From the NCBI GenBank assembly GCA_963763135.1, contig CAVXNJ010000010.1:620001-684000 (forward strand): a stretch of 64,000 nucleotides of DNA, read 5' to 3'. The position numbers and the translations under genes were made by a program. Shown here one piece after another: positions 1 through 6,293 of the stretch; position 1 is the stretch's first letter, and every line of letters starts with the position of its first letter. The notes beneath the pieces were generated by a model. That model did not search any database, was not told where the DNA came from, and saw nothing but the letters and a program-made list of their open reading frames with translations. Source of the stretch: JANMZO01 sp963763135 (GTDB taxonomy: Bacteria; Actinomycetota; Acidimicrobiia; Acidimicrobiales; JANYDT01).

Positions 1-675
1 GGCGAGAAGCACGAACCGTGATCGCTTGTCACCCTTAATCGCCGTAGCCCGGTGATAGATGTCGGTGCGGTACATGAACAGCGTGCCGGCCCGGCCAACC
101 ACAGGAACTTCGACATCTCGCATGGCCGCGTCATCTCGCGGAGCCATCCCGAACTTCGGATCACGATCCTCGGGTACGAGCGAGAGCGTCTGCGTGTATT
201 TCAACGGGACCACGGCCGTTGGGCCATCGTCGACGGTGACGTCGGACAACAACGTGAACGTGGTGACCTGACGGTCGGATGCATCGGCCTTCGGTACGAC
301 AAGCGAATGGTTGCCGAAATCGCGGTGGTGCTTCTGGTCGTAGTCGATGGCCCCGGAATACTTCGCCCAAAGTTCGATCTTGTAGAGCGCAAGATCGGCT
401 GTGCCAAGAAAGCGCTCCGCGGCGTCGACCATATCGGGGTGATGAGCAAGCCGGTTGATGTCGTAGGACCCAACGGGAAAGTTCCGCAGCCCGGCGAACT
501 GACTGGCGCCGAAGGACGCGTACTTCGAAGGGTCAGCGTGATAGTCCTCCGGTCGTGGATACACCTTCCATAGGCCCGCTTGCGCCGCGGCGATTTCGTC
601 GGCGTTCAGAAATCCGGGGACGATCGCGAATCCCTCGGAGTCCAATTGCTGCAACGCTTCATCGCTCACACGCAT
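1..675 (-). CDS. Phytanoyl-CoA dioxygenase (PhyH) family protein, partial
   Basis: The gene begins with ATG at 675 and stays open for 225 codons to the window edge, so its C-terminus is missing. The N-terminal text (EALQQLDSEGFAIVPGFL) is the usual opening of PhyH-type Fe(II)/2-oxoglutarate oxygenases. A candidate iron-binding HxD is seen in HHRDFGNHS near residue 129, and a distal histidine candidate lies in DIYHRAT near residue 210. The family hydroxylates small substrates at a mononuclear iron centre; the substrate here cannot be told. The 205 bases between it and the upstream Uma2 gene hold nothing I recognise. The family call is fairly firm; the function is open. Confidence 0.8.
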   Translation of the reverse strand, partial: MRVSDEALQQLDSEGFAIVPGFLNADEIAAAQAGLWKVYPRPEDYHADPSKYASFGASQFAGLRNFPVGSYDINRLAHHPDMVDAAERFLGTADLALYKIELWAKYSGAIDYDQKHHRDFGNHSLVVPKADASDRQVTTFTLLSDVTVDDGPTAVVPLKYTQTLSLVPEDRDPKFGMAPRDDAAMRDVEVPVVGRAGTLFMYRTDIYHRATAIKGDKRSRFVLLA

Positions 676-879
676 GGTCGCGACACTAACGGTTCATTAC
701 CTACCTACTCTCGACCGTCACCGGCGTCGACGCCACGATCGGGCGCCACACCACCTGACCTTACGCTCGGTTTCATACCCCCACCGGCGCGTCAGGGTGC
801 TAAAGGGTTCGGACCGAGCAGGAACCTTACCGAGTCGCGCATGGAGCGCTGGCATAGGTCGTTCGTGGACCGAGCGGGG

Positions 880-1413
880 TTACAAGCTCCGGTCAGCCGG
901 TGCCCATTTGAGGGCAACTGCCACATCGTTCACCGTTATGTCGAGCAGTGCACTTCGATCGGTCGGCTCGAACGCCGACTCACCTCGGACAAACCAGGTG
1001 ACCGACTTCGTCTTCAGATCCGCCACCAGAATCTCCTCGACGCCGTGCTCGAAGTAGAAACCGAATTTGTCGTAGGTCTCGTCGTCGGGTGATCGGACTT
1101 CGGCAACGATCGCGGCGGTTGGGATCCAAACCCCGGAAGGTTCGCCGCGGTGGACGCCGAGGTCGGGCACCCGGAAGTCATCGAGCGAGCCGAGGTTGAA
1201 CGCGGTGGATCCGCAGAATCCGCGTTCCTCCGTTTTCGATCCGACAAGCTGGTCGATGACGCTGCAGGCGCGTGCGTGTTCGAAGCTGGCTGCGGGTGCC
1301 ATGTGGTACTCCCCCTGCCAGAGCTCGTCGTAGACATCGAGCCCGAGGCGTTTGCGTTCAGCAATGAGGGCGACCAGAACTTCTGGCGGGTCTCCAAGCA
1401 CCACGGTCTTCAT
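880..1413 (-). CDS. Uma2 family (DUF820) endonuclease-like protein
   Basis: This is a 177-aa protein starting at ATG 1413. It has the PD-(D/E)xK-like core of the Uma2/DUF820 family: FRVPDLGVHRG near residue 82, then IVAEVRSPDDETYDK near residue 102 and EILVADLKTKSVTWF. The acidic residue in VPDL, the E of AEVRSP and the downstream lysines are the likely active-site set. Uma2 proteins are abundant in cyanobacteria and actinobacteria; they have a restriction-endonuclease fold, but their cellular role is unproven. It is not next to a methylase or transposase, so there is no sign of a restriction system here. Confidence 0.75.
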   Translation of the reverse strand: MKTVVLGDPPEVLVALIAERKRLGLDVYDELWQGEYHMAPAASFEHARACSVIDQLVGSKTEERGFCGSTAFNLGSLDDFRVPDLGVHRGEPSGVWIPTAAIVAEVRSPDDETYDKFGFYFEHGVEEILVADLKTKSVTWFVRGESAFEPTDRSALLDITVNDVAVALKWAPADRSL

Positions 1414-1445
1414 GGCCGAAGTCTACGAAACGGGTACGACAGCGA

Positions 1446-1697
1446 CTAGCGCTCGTCGTGGACCGGTCGGTAGCCCTCGTTGGCCAACCAGGCCCGGGCC
1501 CGACCGAGTTGAGCATCGTCGCTGAAGCGGTGCCACGCCGTGAAGTGTTCCGGATATCGGCTGAGCGTGTCACGAAACCGCCGAAACGCACCGCGCCCGT
1601 GTAATGCGTCCTCCAGTAACCGACGACGTGATCTTACGATCGAGAGCGGTAGTGTCCGCCAATGGCGAATCGCATGCTGATCCAGATGGCCGGTCAC
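1446..1697 (-). pseudogene. Truncated UPF0158 family remnant
   Basis: The frame opens with a GTG at 1697 and encodes 83 aa. From about residue 23 onward (RRRLLEDALHGRGAFRRFRD, then AWHRFSDD and ARAWLANEGYRPV) it matches the C-terminal half of the UPF0158 family, whose members are usually 130-160 aa. The N-terminal half is absent because the coding strand upstream is occupied by the start of the oppositely oriented P-loop kinase, which overlaps it by 36 bases. It is most simply a 5'-truncated remnant. A shortened but expressed protein cannot be excluded. Confidence 0.5.
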
Positions 1698-2210
1698 GGC
1701 GGGTCAGGGAAGTCAACGCTGGCCCGCCGGATCGCTGACCGGACCGGTGGTGTCGTGATTGATCTCGACACGATAAAGACCGCGCTACTCGACGCCGGGC
1801 TCACCTGGGATGAGGCATCACGCGCCAGCTACGAAACGATCCATGCGCTGGCTGACGACATGCTTGCTACGGCGAATGCAACGGTCATCGTCGACACGCC
1901 GTCGTATTGGGCCGAGATTCACGAACGACTCACGGCTACCGCCGATCGCCACAACGCCGACTACCTCTTCCTCGAGTGCGAAGCTGATGAATCAATACGG
2001 GCCGAACGACTCCGGACCCGACCGACGCGACGCAGCCAGATCCCGGTTCTCGGCCAGGCAGCAGCCGAGGCGCCTGCCGACGCCACGCCGATTCATCAAC
2101 GGCCGATCCAACGACCCGACGACCGGGCCCAGCTGACGGTGGACACCAACGGGGACGTCGATATCGACGCGCTGCTCAAACAGCCCGTCTTCACGTCGAA
2201 CGGCTCCTAG
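1662..2210 (+). CDS. P-loop kinase (AAA_33 / zeta-toxin-like ATPase)
   Basis: This 182-aa protein starts with ATG at 1662. A Walker A motif (GHGGSGKST) lies at residues 11-19, followed by VVIDLDTIK, which fits the phosphoacceptor Asp of small-molecule kinases. TVIVDTPSYW near residue 76 is Walker B-like, and an Arg-rich stretch (AERLRTRPTRRSQ) looks like the lid. Such kinases phosphorylate small metabolites or nucleotides, or act as zeta toxins. No epsilon-type antitoxin gene lies beside it, so a metabolic role is more likely. Its 5' end overlaps a broken UPF0158 gene, which suggests a past rearrangement at this spot. Confidence 0.65.
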   Translation: MANRMLIQMAGHGGSGKSTLARRIADRTGGVVIDLDTIKTALLDAGLTWDEASRASYETIHALADDMLATANATVIVDTPSYWAEIHERLTATADRHNADYLFLECEADESIRAERLRTRPTRRSQIPVLGQAAAEAPADATPIHQRPIQRPDDRAQLTVDTNGDVDIDALLKQPVFTSNGS

Positions 2211-2355
2211 CCCGAGCCGGGAACACCGATTGTGCGCGCACCACGCCCAACTGACGCGACACCGACACACGCACACAGCACCGGCGCTGAGGTCACATCC
2301 GCGACGTGTTGACGCCGTCCGAGCATGGAGGCACCGCCTAGCGTCAACGTGGGAT

Positions 2356-2451
2356 TGGCGGAGGTGGACGGGAATCGAACCCGCCTAGCGAGGATCGCTC
2401 GCTACGCCCGCTTTGAAGGCGGGGGAGCCCACCAGGTACCCAGACACCTCC
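2356..2451 (-). tRNA. selC: tRNA-Sec (anticodon TCA)
   Basis: The reverse strand holds a 96-nt tRNA with an encoded GCCA end. The anticodon stem is CCCGC/GCGGG around loop CTTCAAA, giving anticodon TCA, which reads UGA. The variable arm is long (TAGCGAG paired with CTCGCTA), the acceptor stem starts GGAGGTG and pairs with CACCTCC, and the T arm carries TTCGATT. Long acceptor, long variable arm and TCA anticodon together identify tRNA-Sec. selA and selB lie about 26 kb away on the other strand, which supports a working selenocysteine system. Confidence 0.93.
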
Positions 2452-2523
2452 GCCTCGCACGTTAGCGGACTCGGGCGACTGTCAACGAGTCGGGAAACGC
2501 CGGCTGGACCAGGCGACGCGACG

Positions 2524-2553
2524 CGAAAAGGCCCCCGCCGAAGCGAGGGCCTT
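2524..2553 (-). terminator. Intrinsic terminator of the sigma factor gene
   Basis: On the minus strand an 11-bp stem (AAGGCCCTCGC with GCGGGGGCCTT, one G-T pair) and a TTCG loop are followed by TTTTC. It lies 15 bases after the sigma factor stop codon and is a textbook Rho-independent terminator. Confidence 0.8.
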
Positions 2554-2568
2554 CACAGAACGGTGAAC

Positions 2569-3570
2569 TCAGACAGCGAGCAGGTCGCGGGCGCCGGTGT
2601 CGGACGACGGGTGACGCAGCTTCGACATCGCACGGGCTTCGATCTGGCGGATCCGCTCACGGGTGAGGTTGAAGTGTTCGCCGACCTCTTCGAGGGTGCG
2701 GGGCTCGCCCCGGTCGAGACCGAAGCGAAGGCGCAGGATCTCTCGCTCACGCTCATCAAGCGGGCCGAGGAGCTTGGCGATCTCTTCGGGCAGCAACGAC
2801 GTAGCAGCCATTTCGAACGGCGACTCGGCCGATCGGTCTTCGACCACGTCGCCGAGTTCGGCATCGCCGTCTTCACGAAGCGGTTCCGACAGCGACAGCG
2901 GCTCGGCCGCGAAGCGCAGTGCTTCGGTGACCTTGTCTTCGGGCATCTCGACCTCAGCCGAGAGTTCCGACAGTGTCGCCGGACGACCAAGCTTCAGCTC
3001 GAGTCGGGCACGGGCCTTCTGCAAACGGGCGAGCGTGTCGCCGGCGTGCACTGGGAGGCGGATGGTACGACCGGTGTTCGCAATACCGCGGGTGATCGCT
3101 TGGCGGATCCACCACGTCGCGTAGGTCGAGAACTTGAAGCCCTTGCGCCAGTCGAACTTCTCGACGGCATGCATGAGACCGAGGTTGCCCTCTTGGATCA
3201 GGTCGAGAAGCGGCAGACCCGAGGCCTGGTACTTCTTTGCTATCGATACCACGAGCCGGAGATTGGACTGCACGAAGGTGCGCTCAGCGTCTTCGCCAGC
3301 CTTGACGGCCTTGCGAAGCTCGCGTTTACGCGTGGCTGAATGGTCTTTTCCTCCTGCTTCAACCAGCGCTACCGCTTTCTTACCTTCTTCGATAGCCTGC
3401 GCCAAGCGGACTTCGTCGTCTTTGGTAAGAAGGGGGTACTGACCGATATCAGTGAGATAGAGCCGGACGAGGTCTTCTTCATCGCGCTCTATACGTTCCT
3501 TCGCCACTTTTGCTTCTTTCTTGCCATTCTTGGTCGGCTCACCCACCCCAAACCGTGGGAGGGTGGACAA
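2569..3570 (-). CDS. sigA: Primary RNA polymerase sigma factor, sigma-70 (RpoD/SigA/HrdB type)
   Basis: The protein is 333 aa from a TTG start at 3570; an in-frame GTG eight codons later is an alternative. Region 1.2 (EDLVRLYLTDIGQYPLLT) is near residue 32, region 2 carries NLRLVVSIAKKYQ, LLDLIQEGNLGLMHAVEKFD and FSTYATWWIRQAI, region 3 follows GRTIRLPVH, and region 4 has LRFGLDRGEPRTLEEVG and LTRERIRQIEARAMSKLRHP. The complete 2.3-2.4 and 4.2 sequences mark a group 1 or 2 housekeeping sigma. It lacks the long acidic N-terminus of HrdB or SigA from other actinobacteria, so a group 2 (SigB-like) identity remains possible. A strong terminator follows. Confidence 0.9.
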   Translation of the reverse strand: MSTLPRFGVGEPTKNGKKEAKVAKERIERDEEDLVRLYLTDIGQYPLLTKDDEVRLAQAIEEGKKAVALVEAGGKDHSATRKRELRKAVKAGEDAERTFVQSNLRLVVSIAKKYQASGLPLLDLIQEGNLGLMHAVEKFDWRKGFKFSTYATWWIRQAITRGIANTGRTIRLPVHAGDTLARLQKARARLELKLGRPATLSELSAEVEMPEDKVTEALRFAAEPLSLSEPLREDGDAELGDVVEDRSAESPFEMAATSLLPEEIAKLLGPLDEREREILRLRFGLDRGEPRTLEEVGEHFNLTRERIRQIEARAMSKLRHPSSDTGARDLLAV

Positions 3571-3752
3571 CGTTGGCGTTGTCAGAACACGGGTTCATGT
3601 CTGACACTTGTTTCAGGTGAGTATTAAGGATACCGGTCTGTCAAGGGGTTTGGAACCGGACATTTCGCTGATACCCAAATAATCGCCACTCTTGGGAACG
3701 AACTGAAGAAAAATCACCACTTTTGGTGGGATAAAGCACGATTTAGGACTGC

Positions 3753-4103
3753 ATGTCAAATGAAACGGCCGCAGTGGGCCAAACGAACGAGGCACAAGAG
3801 GTCGAATTGACCATGGTCACTATGGCGTTCGACGCGGCCGATCCGGCCACGCTGGGTGCTGTACTTTCACAGTACGTGGTGCTCTCTCGGCATGAACCGG
3901 GGTGTCGCAACATCGACTTGTGCGTTTCCGCATCGAACACCGCCCGTTTCGTGGTTGTGGAAAAGTGGGACAGCCCCGGCGCCCAGCAGCGTCACTTCGA
4001 CGGCGAAACGATGGTCGCCATGGCCAAGGCCTGCAACGGACTCCTCACCAAGGCCCCCGAGATCGAACTCCTCGAGGCAATTTCCGCCCACGACCTCGCC
4101 TAA
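3753..4103 (+). CDS. Antibiotic biosynthesis monooxygenase (ABM) domain protein
   Basis: This 116-aa protein starts at ATG 3753. After a short polar leader, residues 18-110 form a dimeric alpha/beta-barrel ABM domain: VELTMVTMAFDA, HEPGCRNIDLCVS, FVVVEKWDSPGAQQRHF and a closing helix. The pattern of an early strand, a GC followed by a strand, then the EKW strand and a helix with a conserved histidine is typical of YgiN-like quinol or small-phenol monooxygenases. The substrate is unknown. It stands alone, divergent from the sigma factor gene, and is followed at 13 bases by a duplicated hairpin element that may end its transcript. Confidence 0.75.
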   Translation: MSNETAAVGQTNEAQEVELTMVTMAFDAADPATLGAVLSQYVVLSRHEPGCRNIDLCVSASNTARFVVVEKWDSPGAQQRHFDGETMVAMAKACNGLLTKAPEIELLEAISAHDLA

Positions 4104-4115
4104 ACGTCCTCCGAG

Positions 4116-4230
4116 GTTTGGATGTTTGTTACCGCTCAGCGGGCAAATTCATCCAAACGTGTGGAGCCGCACCGGTCCAATCGCGAGGTTTGGATGTTTG
4201 TTACCGCTCAGCGGGCAGATTCATCCAAAC
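4116..4230. repeat. Tandem pair of 43-nt long-hairpin elements
   Basis: Two copies (4116-4158 and 4188-4230, 72-base period) each begin GTTTGGATG and end CATCCAAAC, a perfect 9-bp outer stem. Inside are a 4-bp TTTG/CAAA stem and a CCGC/GCGG stem. The copies differ at one internal base (CAAA to CAGA), which turns one pair into a G-U wobble, so the fold is kept. There is no T-tract. The pair lies between the ABM gene and the convergent gene ending at 4281. Confidence 0.7.
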
Positions 4231-4280
4231 GTTCGGGGACGGCTCGGGGGGAGGGCTCCCGAGCTAGGGCCGCGAGCGGA

Positions 4281-4838
4281 CTACTGCTTGGCTCCCGCGG
4301 ATTCGGTTTCAGCACACGCCGCGAGGATATCGGCCCAGGTCAGGGCGTCGGCGTTCCACAGCCGTTCGAAGACGGCATCGGATGCGTCGCTGAAACCGTG
4401 GCGGTTCCGGAAGGCGTAGAGGTGCGGTTGCTTGGCGAACTTCACGCCGAGGCGTTCGGCTCGACCGTAGGAGTTGGTGTCCCACGCGATCTGCTGGGCG
4501 AGCGTCAGACCCTGCAACGGAGCGTCGGCACAGCCGCCGTGCACCCGGTCATGGGCCTGGAAGAGCACGCGTGCCAGGGCCGCTTCGGTTTTCGCCGCAG
4601 ACAGCTGCCGCGGTCGCTTCGGATCCTCGAACGCTCCTCCTTCCACGTCGATCGTAACGGGGCTGACCGACGTCAGAAGAACGCGGAACAGCGGCGTGGA
4701 CTCCTCGACGTTGATTTCGATCTTCTGATCAGCTGGAAAGCCGACGTCGGTGGCGATGCGTTCGGCAATCGCGGCAATCTCGTCGGCCACGTAGCCGACC
4801 AGGATGAACTCCGACGGATCAATCGTGATGTTGGCCAC
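4281..4838 (-). CDS. Conserved hypothetical protein
   Basis: I do not recognise this 185-aa protein. The start is taken as GTG 4838, five bases after the stop of the upstream gene, giving MANITIDPSEFILVGYVADE. The first 60 residues alternate strand and helix (EIAAIAERIATDVGFP, KIEINVEESTPLFRVLL), while residues 80-150 are helical with LARVLFQAHDRVHGG and LQQIAWDTNSYGRAERLG-like text. No signal peptide or membrane segment is seen. The tight spacing indicates co-transcription with the 4844-5494 gene and a shared task. Confidence 0.65.
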   Translation of the reverse strand: MANITIDPSEFILVGYVADEIAAIAERIATDVGFPADQKIEINVEESTPLFRVLLTSVSPVTIDVEGGAFEDPKRPRQLSAAKTEAALARVLFQAHDRVHGGCADAPLQGLTLAQQIAWDTNSYGRAERLGVKFAKQPHLYAFRNRHGFSDASDAVFERLWNADALTWADILAACAETESAGAKQ

Positions 4839-4843
4839 GACGA

Positions 4844-5494
4844 CTACCTCGGCGTCAGGTCGTAGGCATCGCCGATGGTGCCCGGACCGCAAATGCCCCC
4901 GGCCGCGACGATCAGCGTCTCCAACTGCTGCTGGCGGGTCGCGGCTCGGGCGACGTCGGCCGGACTGAGCAACATCGACTGCAGGAGCATCTCACCGTCG
5001 CGCCAGTCCTCGAACTCGTCGTCGAGGGCGAGGCGGAGCGACCGGATCGTTGGTGCATCGGTAATGGTCGACGTGTTGTTCATGTGATAGGTGTAGGCCG
5101 CGATCTTGTGCGGGATCAGCACCCGGTACACGCCGACGAGTTTCTCGATCGTCATCTCCGGATCACCCGGTTCGGCCACAGCTTCCATGAATGCGGCGAC
5201 CTGCTCGTTGGCCGGAACGGTCAGTCGCTCCTGGTTCATCTCGCGAAGTTCGGGAAGACGCTTGTGCCACAGTTCCGCGTGCCACGCGTGTTTGTAACAG
5301 TGGGTCCCGAGGCGAAGCTTCACGTCGAGTTCCGGCACGGTGGCCACCCAGCCACCCAGGGCCTCGAACAGACGCATTTCGATCCACTTGTAGTTGCCGA
5401 CCCGACGGGCCGACTCCTCGACCGTGAACGAACCCGGCAACTCCCGACGGTCCCAGGGAGTGAATGCGTTGCGGGGCGTACGTGAATCGGCCAT
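4844..5494 (-). CDS. Hypothetical protein, possibly ferritin-like
   Basis: This 216-aa, all-helical soluble protein starts at ATG 5494 behind a good ribosome site (GAGGAA). Residues 38-90 contain WIEMRLFEALGGWV and HCYKHAWHAELWHKRLPEL; the ELWH is an ExxH motif and the preceding E-rich helix would fit one half of a ferritin-like di-iron site. The second half has LALDDEFEDWRDGEMLL but no matching ExxH, so the assignment is weak. It heads a two-gene operon with the hypothetical protein at 4281-4838. Alternatives are a non-metal helical-bundle protein or a distant PaaA/PaaC-type protein. Confidence 0.6.
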   Translation of the reverse strand: MADSRTPRNAFTPWDRRELPGSFTVEESARRVGNYKWIEMRLFEALGGWVATVPELDVKLRLGTHCYKHAWHAELWHKRLPELREMNQERLTVPANEQVAAFMEAVAEPGDPEMTIEKLVGVYRVLIPHKIAAYTYHMNNTSTITDAPTIRSLRLALDDEFEDWRDGEMLLQSMLLSPADVARAATRQQQLETLIVAAGGICGPGTIGDAYDLTPR

Positions 5495-5643
5495 GGTTCC
5501 TCAGTCTCTTCCAGCTTCTTGGGCGCGCGTCATTGATCGACGTGACGTGGATCACACTAGCGAACCGGTTCCAGCCAGAACCATTCCCGGATCAGCCTTT
5601 CCGCCAAGGCCTCACCGGAGAACGATCGCAGAGTTGGCTGCGT

Positions 5644-6243
5644 TCAGCAGTATCCGACGACGGCGTTGGTATTGACCGAAAAATGCGCCACCTCCCGATA
5701 GAGCGCCAGATGGAACCGGAGATCGCGATCTCGCCGCCAAATTGGCGCCTTCCGATCACCGGTGACTTCCAGGTTGTCGTGCCACTGGTTGAACGCCAGA
5801 CACCCAAGTTCGGGCAGGTCGTCGACCGGCATACCGATCGCCGACACAAGTGCGTCACACTGCGCTACAAGTTGCACGGACGACGCAATGGTCATGTTGT
5901 CGTTGTATATGCCCGGCACTCCCGGAAGGGTAGCGAGACCGCTGAACGGGACCGGAAGCCAGAGATCAGCGAACTGGGCCGGGAACGCAACTCGAGCAGA
6001 TCCTTTCAGCAGCGGGAACTGTTGAACGTCGAGCGTTGGCAGCACTGTCTTCACCAGCTCGTCGAAGCTGTCCGACGGGTAGGAGAGCTTCTCTTCGAAA
6101 ATGCCGGCCTCCATCTCGAAGAATTCGAGCGGTGGAATGCCCAAATCATGCAACACCTCATTGACGGAGTCGAAGCCTCCGTCTTCATCGTCGAATAGCT
6201 CAGTGAGTTGTTCGCCGTCGTAAGTGATCAGATAGAGGCCCAC
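5644..6243 (-). CDS. Hypothetical protein
   Basis: This 199-aa soluble protein from a GTG start at 6243 is not one I recognise. It is acidic at the N-terminus (MGLYLITYDGEQLTELFDDE) and lacks a signal peptide. Text such as SSVQLVAQCDALVSAIG and LGCLAFNQWHDNLE suggests an alpha/beta fold. It ends VVGYC followed by TGA. After the TGA the frame stays open for another 26 codons, ending LAERLIREWFWLEPVR; see the findings for why this was noted in a genome with selenocysteine machinery. The 149 bases downstream to the next gene hold no other signal. Confidence 0.6.
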   Translation of the reverse strand: MGLYLITYDGEQLTELFDDEDGGFDSVNEVLHDLGIPPLEFFEMEAGIFEEKLSYPSDSFDELVKTVLPTLDVQQFPLLKGSARVAFPAQFADLWLPVPFSGLATLPGVPGIYNDNMTIASSVQLVAQCDALVSAIGMPVDDLPELGCLAFNQWHDNLEVTGDRKAPIWRRDRDLRFHLALYREVAHFSVNTNAVVGYC

Positions 6244-6293
6244 GCGGTACGACCGTACTTCAAGGCGCTTACCACCCCTTTGTCAGTCGATTG

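Noticed and set aside
880..1413. Restriction-modification system around the Uma2 protein
   Set aside because: No methylase or specificity gene is nearby.
1662..2210. Zeta toxin of a toxin-antitoxin pair
   Set aside because: No epsilon-like antitoxin gene adjoins it; the neighbouring frame is a UPF0158 remnant.
4122..4865. 247-aa plus-strand frame through the hairpin pair
   Set aside because: It starts within the repeat and runs antisense to the 4281-4838 gene.
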